The notes beneath the pieces are model-generated. The model made no database searches, was not told the origin of the DNA, and worked only from the letters and a program-made list of their open reading frames with translations. Positions 8,757-18,625 of a stretch of 29,449 bases of DNA are shown here, piece by piece. Position 1 is the first letter of the stretch, and each line of letters starts with the position of its first letter. The stretch is from Actinomortierella ambigua. Lineage: Eukaryota > Mortierellomycota > Mortierellomycetes > Mortierellales > Mortierellaceae. The DNA lies in the NCBI GenBank assembly GCA_016098155.1, contig JAAAJB010000449.1:1-29449 (forward strand), in the 5' to 3' direction. The translations under genes were made by a program, and so were the position numbers.

Positions 8757-9839
8757 ATGTAGACAATGTCTCGTAACGAAGCAAACCAACAGATGAATTA
8801 GGAGTGGCAGAGTGAACACTGAACACTGAACACGAAAGAAAAAAAAAAGAGAGTATCTGGTCAAGACTGGGATGTGGAATAAGGCAGCAGCATGTGGGGG
8901 GACACACGGACAACAAGTTCGTGGCGACGAATGATTCATTTGAAATTTGACTGCACGCGCACGTTCAGAGCAGACGGAAAGATCACGCATGTAATAGATG
9001 GCAATGCTTTGCCACGGATCCCCAAAGAGGCGCTCTCTCTCCACCCTCCACTCCCATTCTCTATCTCTCCCTCTATCTGTCTTGCTCATCAATTCCCTCT
9101 CTTTGACTGCCTCAGTCTCACCGTCCTCACATAGTCTTCCAGTCGTTCATGAGGCTTCAAGGCCGTTGTGATTGGTGCTCAATTGATGATGTTCGACCTT
9201 CCTGAAGCATAGTGGCTTTACAGATAACCATCTTTTGAGTTTGCTGTGGGGTAAAAGGTGGTTGGAACAATAAACAGATCGTCGAAATGTCCGGGGACAA
9301 TTTCTATCCACGAATAGGTGACTCGGGACACGAGGGAATTCAAACGAGGAATTCTCGATTTGCCCTATGTGTCAGTGTTCGCGCTCTATAAGTTTTTGAC
9401 ACACAAGCCTGTTTTCACCTGGCATTGGTTTTAAGATATCTTTAGGAAGAGGATCCTGCTACCGCTTGCACCGCCGCAACCTTCAACGCGTTTACTATGT
9501 TGCAACGTTGGTCGGAGGCGCAAGGCACATAAAAAAACGGCCATGGGCTTCTGAGCCAAAGAGGATGATGAATGATGTATGTGGAGGCTGGGGTCGAAGC
9601 CCGCAGAACTGGGTGCAAGGGGGGGAGGGCATCCATTTTCCATGGGCGCAGGGCAATTTCAACGACATTTGAGTCCTTGCAAGTTTGCGCCGAGGGGATT
9701 CGATGCCTTCTGAAGCAACAATGACTGGGTATGAAATTGCCAAGATAAAAAAAAAACGAAACATAGAGAGAGACAGAGAATGTGTGTCCTGCCAACCTTG
9801 GTTGGTTGAAGGAGAGGAGTGCACAATATGTTCCTCTGC

Positions 9840-9855
9840 GTACAGTACAGTACAG
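9840..9855. promoter_or_regulatory. Triple TACAG repeat containing two overlapping GTACAGTAC sites
   Basis: GTACAGTACAGTACAG gives GTACAGTAC at 9840-9848 and 9845-9853. The same 9-mer recurs at 10992 and, inverted, at 11009 in the same intergenic region, which suggests a protein-binding element. Confidence 0.3.
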
Positions 9856-10991
9856 GGGTGAAGATGCTTTACTGGTCGGTAACCACCCAAAATAATAGTG
9901 CAATTGGTATTTCCCTTTTAAGATTTGCAAAATTGAGTTGAGTCGTACAAATGCAGGAGAGGCGTCAGGGGGAGGGGAAGAGATAGGGATGGATAGAGAG
10001 AAGAAAGAGAGAAAACAAAGCAAGAAGCAGAGAAAGTGTGAGCCAGTGGCAATAGTCCTGCTTATGTCACCGAGTGCACTGACCCCCCCTCCCATCACAT
10101 TCCCCGCGGAGGTTTGGGGAAGCTGGGAGGAAGGGGGGGAGAAGCATCGATTGGTATCGTCTTCTCGAATGTCGAATGTCGACTTACTCCCTCTCCACCT
10201 TCCTCGCTCCTGACCTCGTTCCTCCTTTTGTTCTTCGCTTCCTTGCTCATCTGTTCTCGGAAGGAGAGTGCAGTGCGAGCCTTTGTCCGCAGCGAACACG
10301 CAAATGGCCGCTGAACATGCAACGTGTGATCATGTCCTTTTCTCCTCCCACCCCACCTTACCCTAGCCCTCTCTTCCCCCCCCCTGTTTGTCTGTTGTCT
10401 GCTGCTGCTGCTGCTGTTGCCCTGATGAATTTGATTCAGCCCTTCACCAGCCCGGCCAAAAATGATAGCGTCCTAATGCATTTCAGACACATCATCGTCG
10501 TCATACTCTGAGCCGTAGTCGACTGACGAACAAAACGTAGGCCGCTCACTGCCTCTTTCCACACACTGCGGATACTCGGCATCTCCAAATCTCCAATGTC
10601 TCTCACTCACTCACTCTCCTTCCCTCCCCCTCCCCTCTCACTCCCACTCTCTAGAGACAGATACACATACCGGTACCGAGTATCGAATATCGGTGCTGCA
10701 GCCCTCCCCTCCTCTTGCACAAATGGGCAATGGCGGCGCCACAGTTCGAAACGGGGGTACAAGAGCAGGGCAAGCAATTGTGGTAGGGTGTACAAGAAGA
10801 ACGACAGGTTGTTGAGACCATCCTTCTTAGACAGTGAGTAGGAATGACAGGCAAAAATGAAGACACGGCCAGCGAGGAGCATGCATCCCCTGCATGTTTG
10901 TTGGTGAGGCGGGAACTAACCGAGGGAGGAGAGGGCTGTGCTATATTGAGTAGGGCTAAGCTGCTCAAATTGCAGTTTTGGGTTTTTCTTG

Positions 10992-11017
10992 GTACAGTAC
11001 AGCGCAAGGTACTGTAC
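10992..11017. promoter_or_regulatory. Perfect 9-bp inverted repeat GTACAGTAC / GTACTGTAC
   Basis: Arms at 10992-11000 and 11009-11017 with an 8-nt spacer (AGCGCAAG). Symmetry and spacing fit a site for a dimeric regulator; nothing identifies the factor. Confidence 0.35.
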
Positions 11018-11456
11018 ACACTTTTGTTTTTTCCCTCCCTCCCTCCCTCCGTCGCTCCCGGTGCTTCCACATGTATCACACACACACACACTCCTCTCTC
11101 TCTCTCTCTCTGTCTACTACCGTTTCTTTCTTTCTTCTGTTTTTAAAATGACAGCCATCCAACTCAATCCCACCTTACACGGAGTTTGATTCCCCTTTCC
11201 CATACGTATCCTCCCGCCCCCCCTCGATTTGTCACAGGCGTCTGTCTTTGTCCCAATTGGGGTCATTCGCCTCGAATGACCTCCACATTATTCTAAGGCT
11301 TCGCCACAATAATACGCTCAGCCTATTTATTGCAGTTGGGCAACCTCGTCCGTCCCTGAACAGTCAACAGTCTGCTGGATATGAAAAGTAGACAGCGGTA
11401 TGTTATTTCTGTCGATCGCTGCCAACCAACCAACCCTTGCCTTGCTCTCTCGCACC

Positions 11457-11464
11457 TATATAAA
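11457..11464 (+). promoter_or_regulatory. TATA element for the 11859 gene
   Basis: TATATAAA, followed by about 390 nt of strongly CT-rich leader before the start codon at 11859. The long pyrimidine-rich leader could contain an unrecognised intron. Confidence 0.4.
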
Positions 11465-11858
11465 CCATTGCCCACCTCACCCTTCTCCCATCCTTCACTA
11501 CCAAGCTCACGCTCCCAATTGCTCTTTGCTTTTGCTGCTTCTCTTTCTCTTTGTACATCCATCTGCTCTGCTTAAAAGGCTCATTTCTCCAACATCCTCT
11601 TCTCTGCATCCTCTTCTCTACATCTTCTTATCTGCATCTTTTTCTCTCTCTCTCTCTCTCAACTGCTCGCAGCACCCTTCTCTCCCCCTGTCGTTCATCT
11701 CTGCATTAACTCTATCTACCCAGATAGCATTGCCGTTGACCCTCTGATTTTCCGTTGACATTCTTGACAACAGCCTTTTCACTCTCTCTCTCCCCACAAC
11801 CCTCACATTCATCCTCACACTCACCCACACCAAACCTTCAACGCCTCCATCGTTCTCA

Positions 11859-12500
11859 ATGGCTGCTCACCACATCCCTCGAACCTCCAACGAACGCACT
11901 TTTCCCGATACATCCGACGAAGACTACGACCTGATTGCGGCTGCGGCAGAAAGCCAGCGCAAGCAAGAAGCCAAGCGGCAACTCATGCCGACCCCATCCT
12001 CATCCTCGGGCTCGCAGCAGCGACCCGTCGGCAGCAGCGGTGGTAGCGATACATACTCGGATCGGTACCCCGTCACCTTTCTGGACACGGACGATCCAGC
12101 GTTTCGGCTCATTGGGAGTTCTAGGTCCACCTCATCCTCTCCAGCGTCCACAGTAGTGACCTCGTTCTCCGACGACGAGTCGTCGCCCAATGATCCCCGA
12201 CGCCCACACCGGCCGCAGCTCGGTCAATCGCCTTCGCCACCACCACCACACCAAGGTTGCCCCGCGGCCTCGTCTTCTTCCGCAGCGATTTCGGGCGATT
12301 CTTCCTATTCCGGACTCTTCCCCGACAACGTGAGCGACGCGGGAAGCAATGGCTCGCAGCAGCAGCAGCAGCAGCAGCAGACTTGGCCTTTGCCACTGGA
12401 CCGTAGTCCGAACCCATATGTGGTCGACTTGCGCGACCAGTCCCTGGAGTCACAGACGCAGGCACTCAACCGTTCTATGCTGCTGAGTGGATCTAGATGA
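11859..12500 (+). CDS. Low-complexity Ser/Gln/Pro-rich hypothetical protein
   Basis: A single exon of 213 residues with start codon context CTCAATGGC. No domain is recognised. Short non-repetitive islands stand out: TFPDTSDEDYDLIAAAAE near residue 15, DRYPVTFLDTDDPAFRLIG near 69, and PNPYVVDLRDQSLESQTQ near 186, separated by Ser-rich linkers and a run of eight Gln (CAG repeat, 12355-12380). The pattern fits an intrinsically disordered regulatory protein with short linear motifs. The last residues and stop are close to the convergent MED7 gene. It might also be one exon of a longer gene. Confidence 0.6.
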   Translation: MAAHHIPRTSNERTFPDTSDEDYDLIAAAAESQRKQEAKRQLMPTPSSSSGSQQRPVGSSGGSDTYSDRYPVTFLDTDDPAFRLIGSSRSTSSSPASTVVTSFSDDESSPNDPRRPHRPQLGQSPSPPPPHQGCPAASSSSAAISGDSSYSGLFPDNVSDAGSNGSQQQQQQQQTWPLPLDRSPNPYVVDLRDQSLESQTQALNRSMLLSGSR

Positions 12501-12850
12501 TTTTAATCCGTTTCTTCTGTTGTTTCTCCTGTCAGCACTTACAAACCACCATAACAACAAGTCGAAAGCTTCTCTCATGTTCCATTCCCCCATATATCAA
12601 GTTTCTTTTTTCTGTACCATAGACATAGACTGTGTCGTCGCACAGACACACGTTCCTCTCATTTTTTTCATCTGTTACCCCCCCCCCCCAAAACCACATA
12701 CACACAGACAAACGAATATAGAGCATTGCAAATATTGCAAAAATAAAATCTTTGTTATAATACAACTTGTACCTGACCACAATTGTGTTCTTCGAACAAG
12801 GAGAAAAAAATGGTAGTCCCAATAAGATGGATGTAGGAGGCGAGGTGTTC
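12501..12850. other. Convergent 3' region with poly-C tract
   Basis: 350 bp between converging stop codons. It contains a 12-C run (12678-12689) and an AATAAA at 12742-12747 that could be the polyadenylation signal of the plus-strand gene. No gene is supported. Confidence 0.5.
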
Positions 12851-14880
12851 TTAGACATGATCGATGTCCATCCATTGACTGCTTGGTATTGCAGGCTCTT
12901 GCACGAGAGAGGTAATGGTACTAGTCCCTGGCGAGACAGATGACAAATGCTGCTGCTGAATGTCTCCTGTATTCTGCGTAGCAGGCTGTAGTTTCACCGT
13001 TGACAAATGTCCCTGTTGCCCCTGTGAAGAGGATGCAGCAGATGACAATGTTGTTTCTGCCGCTGCAGTTGTTGTGGAGGAGATGGAGGACACAGCTGCG
13101 TGCAGAGGAGCCATCGCATCCAACGAACGAAGCCCAGCCAACCTTTCTCTCAGCTCTTGGCAGGTTCTAAAACGTTGGAATTGTGGAGTAGGGAGCCATC
13201 AAAACAACAGCATAGGGGAAAGGGGGAAAAAAAAGTGATCGGTCGACTATGAGTTATCCAGCATGGTCACATCGTTGCTGTTTTGAATGCGTGTTTTTTT
13301 TTTTTTTTTTTTCGCTTAGTCGACTTCCATCGCCTGCCCTTTCGCCCCTCACTTTCTTCTTTCTCATATAGCCACGCGATTATCCTTTTTTTGTCTCGTC
13401 CCTTCGTCTTCCCTCTTGGTTCTCCGGTGCCCCTCCCCCCCCTTTCTCTCTCTCCACTACTGTCGACCATGGAAATGCAGCCAAAAAAATTAACGCTGAC
13501 CGCAAACTCTGCACAGCCCACTTATTCTTTTTTTTGCTTTGCCCACTGTCGTCATACCCCTCCGCTCTAGTGACACAGTGACATGTCACAAGCCCTCCTT
13601 TTGTCCGCAATGTGGCCACGCATCCAACGTCAGGAAACCAGTTACATTGACTACTCTTGTGGAGAAATCAAGAAGGGGGTCAGTCCCTTTTTTTTTCATT
13701 CTGTTCTTTTTTTAAAAATTACCTTCGGAGTGCCTGCGTCTCACGCCTTTTCCGATCCAATTGGTCTTGCATCATTAGCCGCAGCGTCTCTTTGGCCTGG
13801 TGCGGGCGGTACTCGTTGAGGATATGATGCATGTTGATGAAGATGAGTCGAATTTGTTCCACCTTTTCTGCATACTATTGGAGAGAGACAGTAGGGTGGG
13901 ACGATGCACACACACACACACACATACATACACATACACAGAGAATGAAAAAAAAAGGATGAGAAACGTGCGTGGGTGAGTGTGGAGAGTGGCTTCCATC
14001 CCTTTCGTTCTTTTTGTTTGTGCGTTTCCCAACGTTCTCGCTCGACAGTGGTCCATGGTCATGTGAACCTATCAACCGATTGAAGTCGACGCACTAATGC
14101 ATTGTTGTGTGGTTTTGACTCTTCTCTTTCCCCTTCTCTCCCGCTTTGTTCCGTCCTCTGCCTCTGTTTCCCCCCTTTGTACCTGACTAGGTGATGTCGA
14201 CAGTGTATGCACCAGCTCTACAAAGTTGAACAGTGCCGAGTGGTTGAGTTTCTTGAGTTCTTTGACGCGATCTAGTCATTGAATGGGTGGTTCAAACCAA
14301 GAGAAAAAAAAACAAAGAGACGCGTGAGCATCGTTGTTACCCTAAACCCGATAGAGTCCTATCCCATTCTAGTCTTCCTTTTTTTTCTCTCTCCCTCTCT
14401 CTTCTATGGGTCGATTCCTCTTTTCTGACATACCAATTTGTCCTTTGGGATACAGTTGCTCGCATCCTTGTTCCTCAAGTGTCAACAGCCGATCGTTGAT
14501 CTAATAGGACGCAAGAAAGAGGGGGGAGGAGGGAAAAGACACATTAGTGTGAGCTGTTCACTTCGACACACATACACACTCTCTCTGGTGTGTTCCTGGC
14601 TGCCACGACAATAACAAACAGCAACAAAAAAAACAGGCAGTACAGGCCATGGCTTTCCGAACTGCCAATAGTGTCCAGAGGTGATGGGAGGCGGAGGTTC
14701 GAGGGCGACAAGTGGGCATCCGAGGTCGGCAATGTCCTGGGCGATGGAAGGGTCCTGTTCGAGTTGGGATGGCGATGCATGCTTGACGTGGTCGAGCAAC
14801 GCGAGATTTTCCTTGGAGTAGCGCTTGAAGTAGTAGGGCGGTGCAGGAAACGCCGATGTCTGCTCGGCAGTCTCCTCCAT
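12851..14880 (-). CDS. MED7: Mediator complex subunit 7
   Basis: Five exons: 14644-14880, 14434-14500, 14183-14271, 13723-13874 and 12851-13166, all with GT-AG borders and consistent phases, giving 286 residues. Family signatures run in order: the N-terminal [18 protein letters not shown], the Pro-rich [31 protein letters not shown], then the helical core [20 protein letters not shown] and [20 protein letters not shown] with [13 protein letters not shown]7 pairs with MED21 in the hinge of the Mediator middle module and is needed for RNA polymerase II transcription in the nucleus. The start MEETAEQ was preferred because the conserved family N-terminus begins there; an in-frame ATG at 14937 would only add a Gln/Thr/Lys-rich stretch. 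After the conserved core there is an unusual tail of about 85 residues rich in Ser, Thr, Gln and Ala. Intron 4 (13167-13722) is the longest, at 556 nt. Confidence 0.95.
13903..13942. repeat. CA/TG microsatellite in MED7 intron 3
   Basis: A run of alternating CACACA and CATACA units on the plus strand, wholly inside intron 3 (13875-14182) close to its 3' splice site, where it forms part of a pyrimidine/TG-rich tract on the coding strand. Confidence 0.7.
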
Positions 14881-15144
14881 GGTTGCAGTCTCTTTTCTTT
14901 TTGTTGTTGTTGTTGCTGCTTGTTGTTGCTTGCCCACCCAATGAAACGATCCTGTTGTTGGTTGTGCCTCTCTCCCCTGTCTGACAAAAGAGGTGAAAGG
15001 TTTGGGAGATGCCCAGAAAGCGTGTTTCCTTTGCCCTCTCTTCCTAAACCAGGCACAGTCACACTCACCTCAAGTTGAGGGCCCACGCAGAGCCATGCAA
15101 GGCAACTCTTTGTTTCGACGACTTTCGATCCGAATTCCTTTTTC
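14881..15144. promoter_or_regulatory. Divergent promoter region MED7 / multi-Myb gene
   Basis: 264 bp between the chosen start codons of two divergent genes. It includes a GTT/AAC trinucleotide run (14902-14930). No TATA box is evident, as at the other housekeeping promoter in this window. Confidence 0.45.
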
Positions 15145-18100
15145 ATGAGTGGACAGGGCTGCTATGCATGGCGTCAAATCACTCCACGGCTTGCCTGCAC
15201 CGCCAGAGTACATACCCATGCAGCTCCCTTGAGGAAGCGCTGGCTACCAACCTGCGTGAATCTCTTAAAGCCACCAATCACACCGCCGACGTCGCCTGTA
15301 TCGTTGGCAAGGAGGACACCTCATCCTTCGACAAGGCTCTTCTCCACCACACCCGTCACATCATTTCGCCCACGGAGACATCTCCCAGACGACGTGGTGA
15401 ACCGGCTTCTGGAAGGACGACTGGACAATGTGAGCTATGCGCACCTGGCCGAACAAGAGAACCTGGATCGCCAAATGTTGCGGCGCTGGCTACTACAGCT
15501 TTTCCGGCCGTTCATGGCCGACGCCGATGAGATCCGGACAGAGACAGCAGCAGCAACAGCAGCAGCGAGTATTGCAAGTACCGTCGCTGATCAGACAGAG
15601 GAAGAGGATCCTTCTCTCTCTTCATCTTCAAGCGAGAGCGACAACGACAACGGCACCAGAAAGAAGATCACCACTACCACCACCTCCTCCTCCTCTTCTT
15701 CTTCGCGCCAGATCGACGTATCCGCCTACCCGCTCCTCGCCACAGCCATCCTTCGGCCCTGGACCTCTGCAGAGCGGGATCGGCTGTGCATGTTGGCGGT
15801 GAACGAGCGATCCTGGGACCGGATCGCGCAAGCCCTGGATCGTGACCCTCTGACCTGCCGTGAGAAATATCATCACTTGAACCGGGCTCTCTTTGGGACA
15901 GCTTTGCACCAACCGGCCTCGCGCAAGAGAAACCCGTATTGGGCCCAGTTGCGTCGTATCGGGTTCACGCCAGCCCATCGTAAGCAGTTGGTCAGGGCGC
16001 TGGAGCAGCAGCAGCAGCAGCTGTTGTTACATGGGCGGCGGCGCGGGGTGCATCACCCTGTCGTCGATGATGCGGACCAAAGTGACCATGGTGGTCGCCA
16101 TCGCCCTAATGAGGAAGGTGAAACGGAGGAGCAAAAGGGTCACAAAGAGGCATTGTTGGACCACCACGACGATCATTCCTCCATCGAAGACTTGTTCATG
16201 GATCAGCACCACCACCATTCGGGACCTCAGGGTATGACGCCTGCAGAGACAGCAGCAGCGGTAGCTATGGGGATCTTACCACCAGGATCGTCGTATCCGA
16301 CCACATCCGATGTCGACTGGGAGGCGTGCTCACGCGCCTTGGGCGGGGCGTTTTCGGCCAATCAGCTACAAGATATTTACAAGATCCTGGCCAAAGCGCG
16401 GCTGATCTGGACGGACGAGGAAGATGCACGGTTGATTCAGATCATGATCCGAAGAGGCGGTAGCAGTGGTGGTGGTGGTGGTGGTGGTTCAAAGGGTGAC
16501 AGCAGCATGACAACAACAACAACAGCATCAACTACGGCGGCCTTGGACGAGGTCCAGGATCGGCTTTTTTGGACAGAAGTGCGGGATTCGTTTAATGACC
16601 CGTATCGAACACCGGATGACTACAAGAATCGGTGGCGGATGCTAGACATGCCGCTGCAGGATCGTCCGTGGGAGATGGCGGAGCAGGTCCGGTTCTGGCG
16701 GCGGTTTATGGAATTTCATCGGTCGGGATCTCTGATCAACTCGCGTTTGGCGAGGGCGGCCACATCAAGGCGCGACAGCCGAGGAGGCCTCGACACGGAA
16801 GAGATGGCGAACAACCACCAGCACAACAACAGCAGTGGTAGCAGCAGCAACAGCAATAGGGATCCAGCACAGAATCTATCGACGACACCAGGGCGACCCG
16901 TTCAAGAAGTACTACAGCTAGACAAAGCTGCTCTGTGGAGAGACACGTTCATGTGGGATACGATTGCCGAGGGACTCGAGTTTCGGCATGGGCGTGACTG
17001 CCAAGAGTACTTTGAGCGGATGACCAATCTTTTCCCGCGGGATCCAGCGCTTTTTGGACCACTGGTTCAGGAAGTCGCCAACAAGTACCTGCGGCCGCAA
17101 AAGGCGCAGTGGAGTGAGGATGAGACCCAGCTTGCGTTCCGGATGGCGAACGAGTACTACGAACAAGGGTTGCCCGTCTCATGGTTGACGATCGCAAGGG
17201 CGCTTGACCATCGGTACACAGAACGACAGATCAGGACAAAGGTTCTCTATCTCAAAGAGCGTGTCATGACGGATCGTCGAGCGCCCTCCATGGCGGTGGT
17301 CACGGCCGCGTCCCTGTCCAAGTCGGACGAAGATGAAGAGGATGATGATGAAGGAGACCTTGGCGCCAACAACAACAGCGGTGTCAGCGGTGACCATGAT
17401 GACGCAGGAGGACTACCAAAGGCAGCAGCAACCAAAAACACTGGACCACAAATACAATCGCGGACTCGTGCGCAGAAACGATGGTCGGACAAGGAATTAG
17501 AGTTGCTGAAGCGCGGAGTGGCCAAGTACCAAGATGCACCACAGCGATGGCAGAAAGTCCAACAAGAGTTTCTTCCGCACCGGACTCGGTATCAGATCCG
17601 GGAGCGGTATGAGCGCTCCATGGGGTACGCGCATGGGCGGTTCACGAGTAGGGAGCAACAACTGTTGGAGGACGCCGTCGAGTATTTAGGTGAGGGCGCC
17701 CGATGGGAAGATGTGGCCCAAATGGTCCCCGGAAGGACTGCCGTCCAATGCCGACTCGCTTGGAGCTATGGACAGAGCCGGCCTTTTGGACGCACAACCA
17801 TGGCATCCACAACAGCTACAACTGCATCAGGGGGAATGAGGACAGAGACAGCAGCGGCAGCAGCAGCAGCAGCAGCGGTGCCAAAAAATGAAGGCACGGG
17901 TTGGTCGCCACAGGATCTTGAGCACCTTGTCGCGGCCGTGAACCGCTACGGCACCCGTCAATGGTCCAAGGTTGCAGAGCTGGTTGCAGGCAAGTCCGCA
18001 CACGACTGTCGGAATGAGTGGCTGGAGACGCTGGATCCAAAGGCCAGCGGGGCCAAATGGTCACCGGAGGAGGTGAATCAGCTCATGGAGCGCGTCAGCA

Positions 18101-18381
18101 AGTACTTGACCAAACAGGAAGAGGTCGAGTATGAAGCCGAGGTGGCGGGCCTTCAACGGCCAGAGTTGGGGCCATCCACAAGGGCAGATGGAAAAGAGGG
18201 GAAGGCAAAAGCAAAGGCAGAGGAGGCAAGTATCTTTGTGGACCCTCGGCCACGATTCAAGGGCCGGGTCAAGATCGACTGGAACATGATCGCCGAGGGG
18301 ATGGAAGGGCGAAGCTCGTTTCAATGCTATAGAAAGTTTCAGTCCCAGCGCAAGACATATCTTATGTTGGGCGATTTTTGA
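15145..18381 (+). CDS. Multi-repeat Myb/SANT protein with mitochondrial-like N-terminus
   Basis: Intronless, 1078 residues. About eight Myb/SANT-like units can be picked out: 204-250 (RPWTSAERDRL...SWDRIAQAL), about 418-505 (LIWTDEEDARL, interrupted by a Gly/Ser/Thr insert), 507-630 (RPWEMAEQVRFW ... MWDTIAEGL), 653-712 (AQWSEDETQL ... SWLTIARAL), 777-825 (KRWSDKELELL), 831-873 (GRFTSREQQLL ... RWEDVAQMV), 918-965 (TGWSPQDLEHL ... QWSKVAELV) and 970-1070 (AKWSPEEVNQL ... DWNMIAEGM). Tandem Myb repeats bind DNA. The first 81 residues contain no Asp or Glu, are Arg-rich, and include RLFSTTP, a typical mitochondrial presequence and cleavage region. A helical segment (82-120) follows. This suggests a mitochondrial DNA- or RNA-binding factor; a nuclear role (SNAPc4-like) is the alternative. 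Linkers are Ser, Gln, Gly, Asn and Ala runs from triplet repeats. Confidence 0.9.
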   Translation: MSGQGCYAWRQITPRLACTARVHTHAAPLRKRWLPTCVNLLKPPITPPTSPVSLARRTPHPSTRLFSTTPVTSFRPRRHLPDDVVNRLLEGRLDNVSYAHLAEQENLDRQMLRRWLLQLFRPFMADADEIRTETAAATAAASIASTVADQTEEEDPSLSSSSSESDNDNGTRKKITTTTTSSSSSSSRQIDVSAYPLLATAILRPWTSAERDRLCMLAVNERSWDRIAQALDRDPLTCREKYHHLNRALFGTALHQPASRKRNPYWAQLRRIGFTPAHRKQLVRALEQQQQQLLLHGRRRGVHHPVVDDADQSDHGGRHRPNEEGETEEQKGHKEALLDHHDDHSSIEDLFMDQHHHHSGPQGMTPAETAAAVAMGILPPGSSYPTTSDVDWEACSRALGGAFSANQLQDIYKILAKARLIWTDEEDARLIQIMIRRGGSSGGGGGGGSKGDSSMTTTTTASTTAALDEVQDRLFWTEVRDSFNDPYRTPDDYKNRWRMLDMPLQDRPWEMAEQVRFWRRFMEFHRSGSLINSRLARAATSRRDSRGGLDTEEMANNHQHNNSSGSSSNSNRDPAQNLSTTPGRPVQEVLQLDKAALWRDTFMWDTIAEGLEFRHGRDCQEYFERMTNLFPRDPALFGPLVQEVANKYLRPQKAQWSEDETQLAFRMANEYYEQGLPVSWLTIARALDHRYTERQIRTKVLYLKERVMTDRRAPSMAVVTAASLSKSDEDEEDDDEGDLGANNNSGVSGDHDDAGGLPKAAATKNTGPQIQSRTRAQKRWSDKELELLKRGVAKYQDAPQRWQKVQQEFLPHRTRYQIRERYERSMGYAHGRFTSREQQLLEDAVEYLGEGARWEDVAQMVPGRTAVQCRLAWSYGQSRPFGRTTMASTTATTASGGMRTETAAAAAAAAAVPKNEGTGWSPQDLEHLVAAVNRYGTRQWSKVAELVAGKSAHDCRNEWLETLDPKASGAKWSPEEVNQLMERVSKYLTKQEEVEYEAEVAGLQRPELGPSTRADGKEGKAKAKAEEASIFVDPRPRFKGRVKIDWNMIAEGMEGRSSFQCYRKFQSQRKTYLMLGDF

Positions 18382-18625
18382 AGAGCAACTCTTTTCTCAT
18401 AAAACAAAAAAAAAAAAAAAAAAAACGCTCAACGTCTTCCACACATACAGCAGCACCATCATGAGTCTAGTGAAATAAAAAAAAAAATAGGATTTCGTTT
18501 TAATGGAATATCTACAAGCGGAATAGTATTAGTGAAGGAAGGGGGACAGGCATGGAAAAGGGGGTATGAAGGGCAGGAGAGGAGGGGAAGGAGGGGGTGA
18601 GACCCCCTTTGTTTTTTTTTCTTCT
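18382..18625. terminator. Convergent 3' region with A-runs and AATAAA
   Basis: 244 bp between converging genes. For the plus-strand Myb gene a 20-A run (18406-18425) and an AATAAA (18474-18479) within an A-rich stretch could direct cleavage and polyadenylation. Minus-strand signals for the transporter gene are not clear. Confidence 0.4.

Larger units (their letters stand above)
8500..11858. other. 3.4-kb divergent intergenic region without a supported gene
   Basis: Separates the minus-strand GPI protein from a plus-strand gene starting at 11859. It contains TATA-like elements near both genes, several polypyrimidine/polypurine tracts (8690-8720, 9960-10040, 10605-10660, 11036-11110, 11640-11660), a triplet TACAG repeat (9841-9855) and a perfect GTACAGTAC inverted repeat (10992-11017). 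The longest open frame (minus 9442-10299) has no domain, and its composition looks like low-complexity DNA read through. A split gene or non-coding RNA could be hidden here. Confidence 0.5.

Noticed and set aside
9442..10299. 285-codon minus-strand open frame
   Set aside because: No domain, no signal peptide, no sensible start context, and composition that follows the CT/GA-rich DNA. It crosses simple-sequence tracts.
14881..14937. Upstream in-frame ATG at 14937 for MED7
   Set aside because: It would add a Gln/Thr/Lys stretch from a trinucleotide run, while the family's conserved N-terminus begins at the ATG at 14880.
15075..15530. 151-codon plus frame overlapping the start of the multi-Myb gene
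   Set aside because: Different frame from the Myb protein, with no recognisable motif. The 1078-residue frame explains the region.
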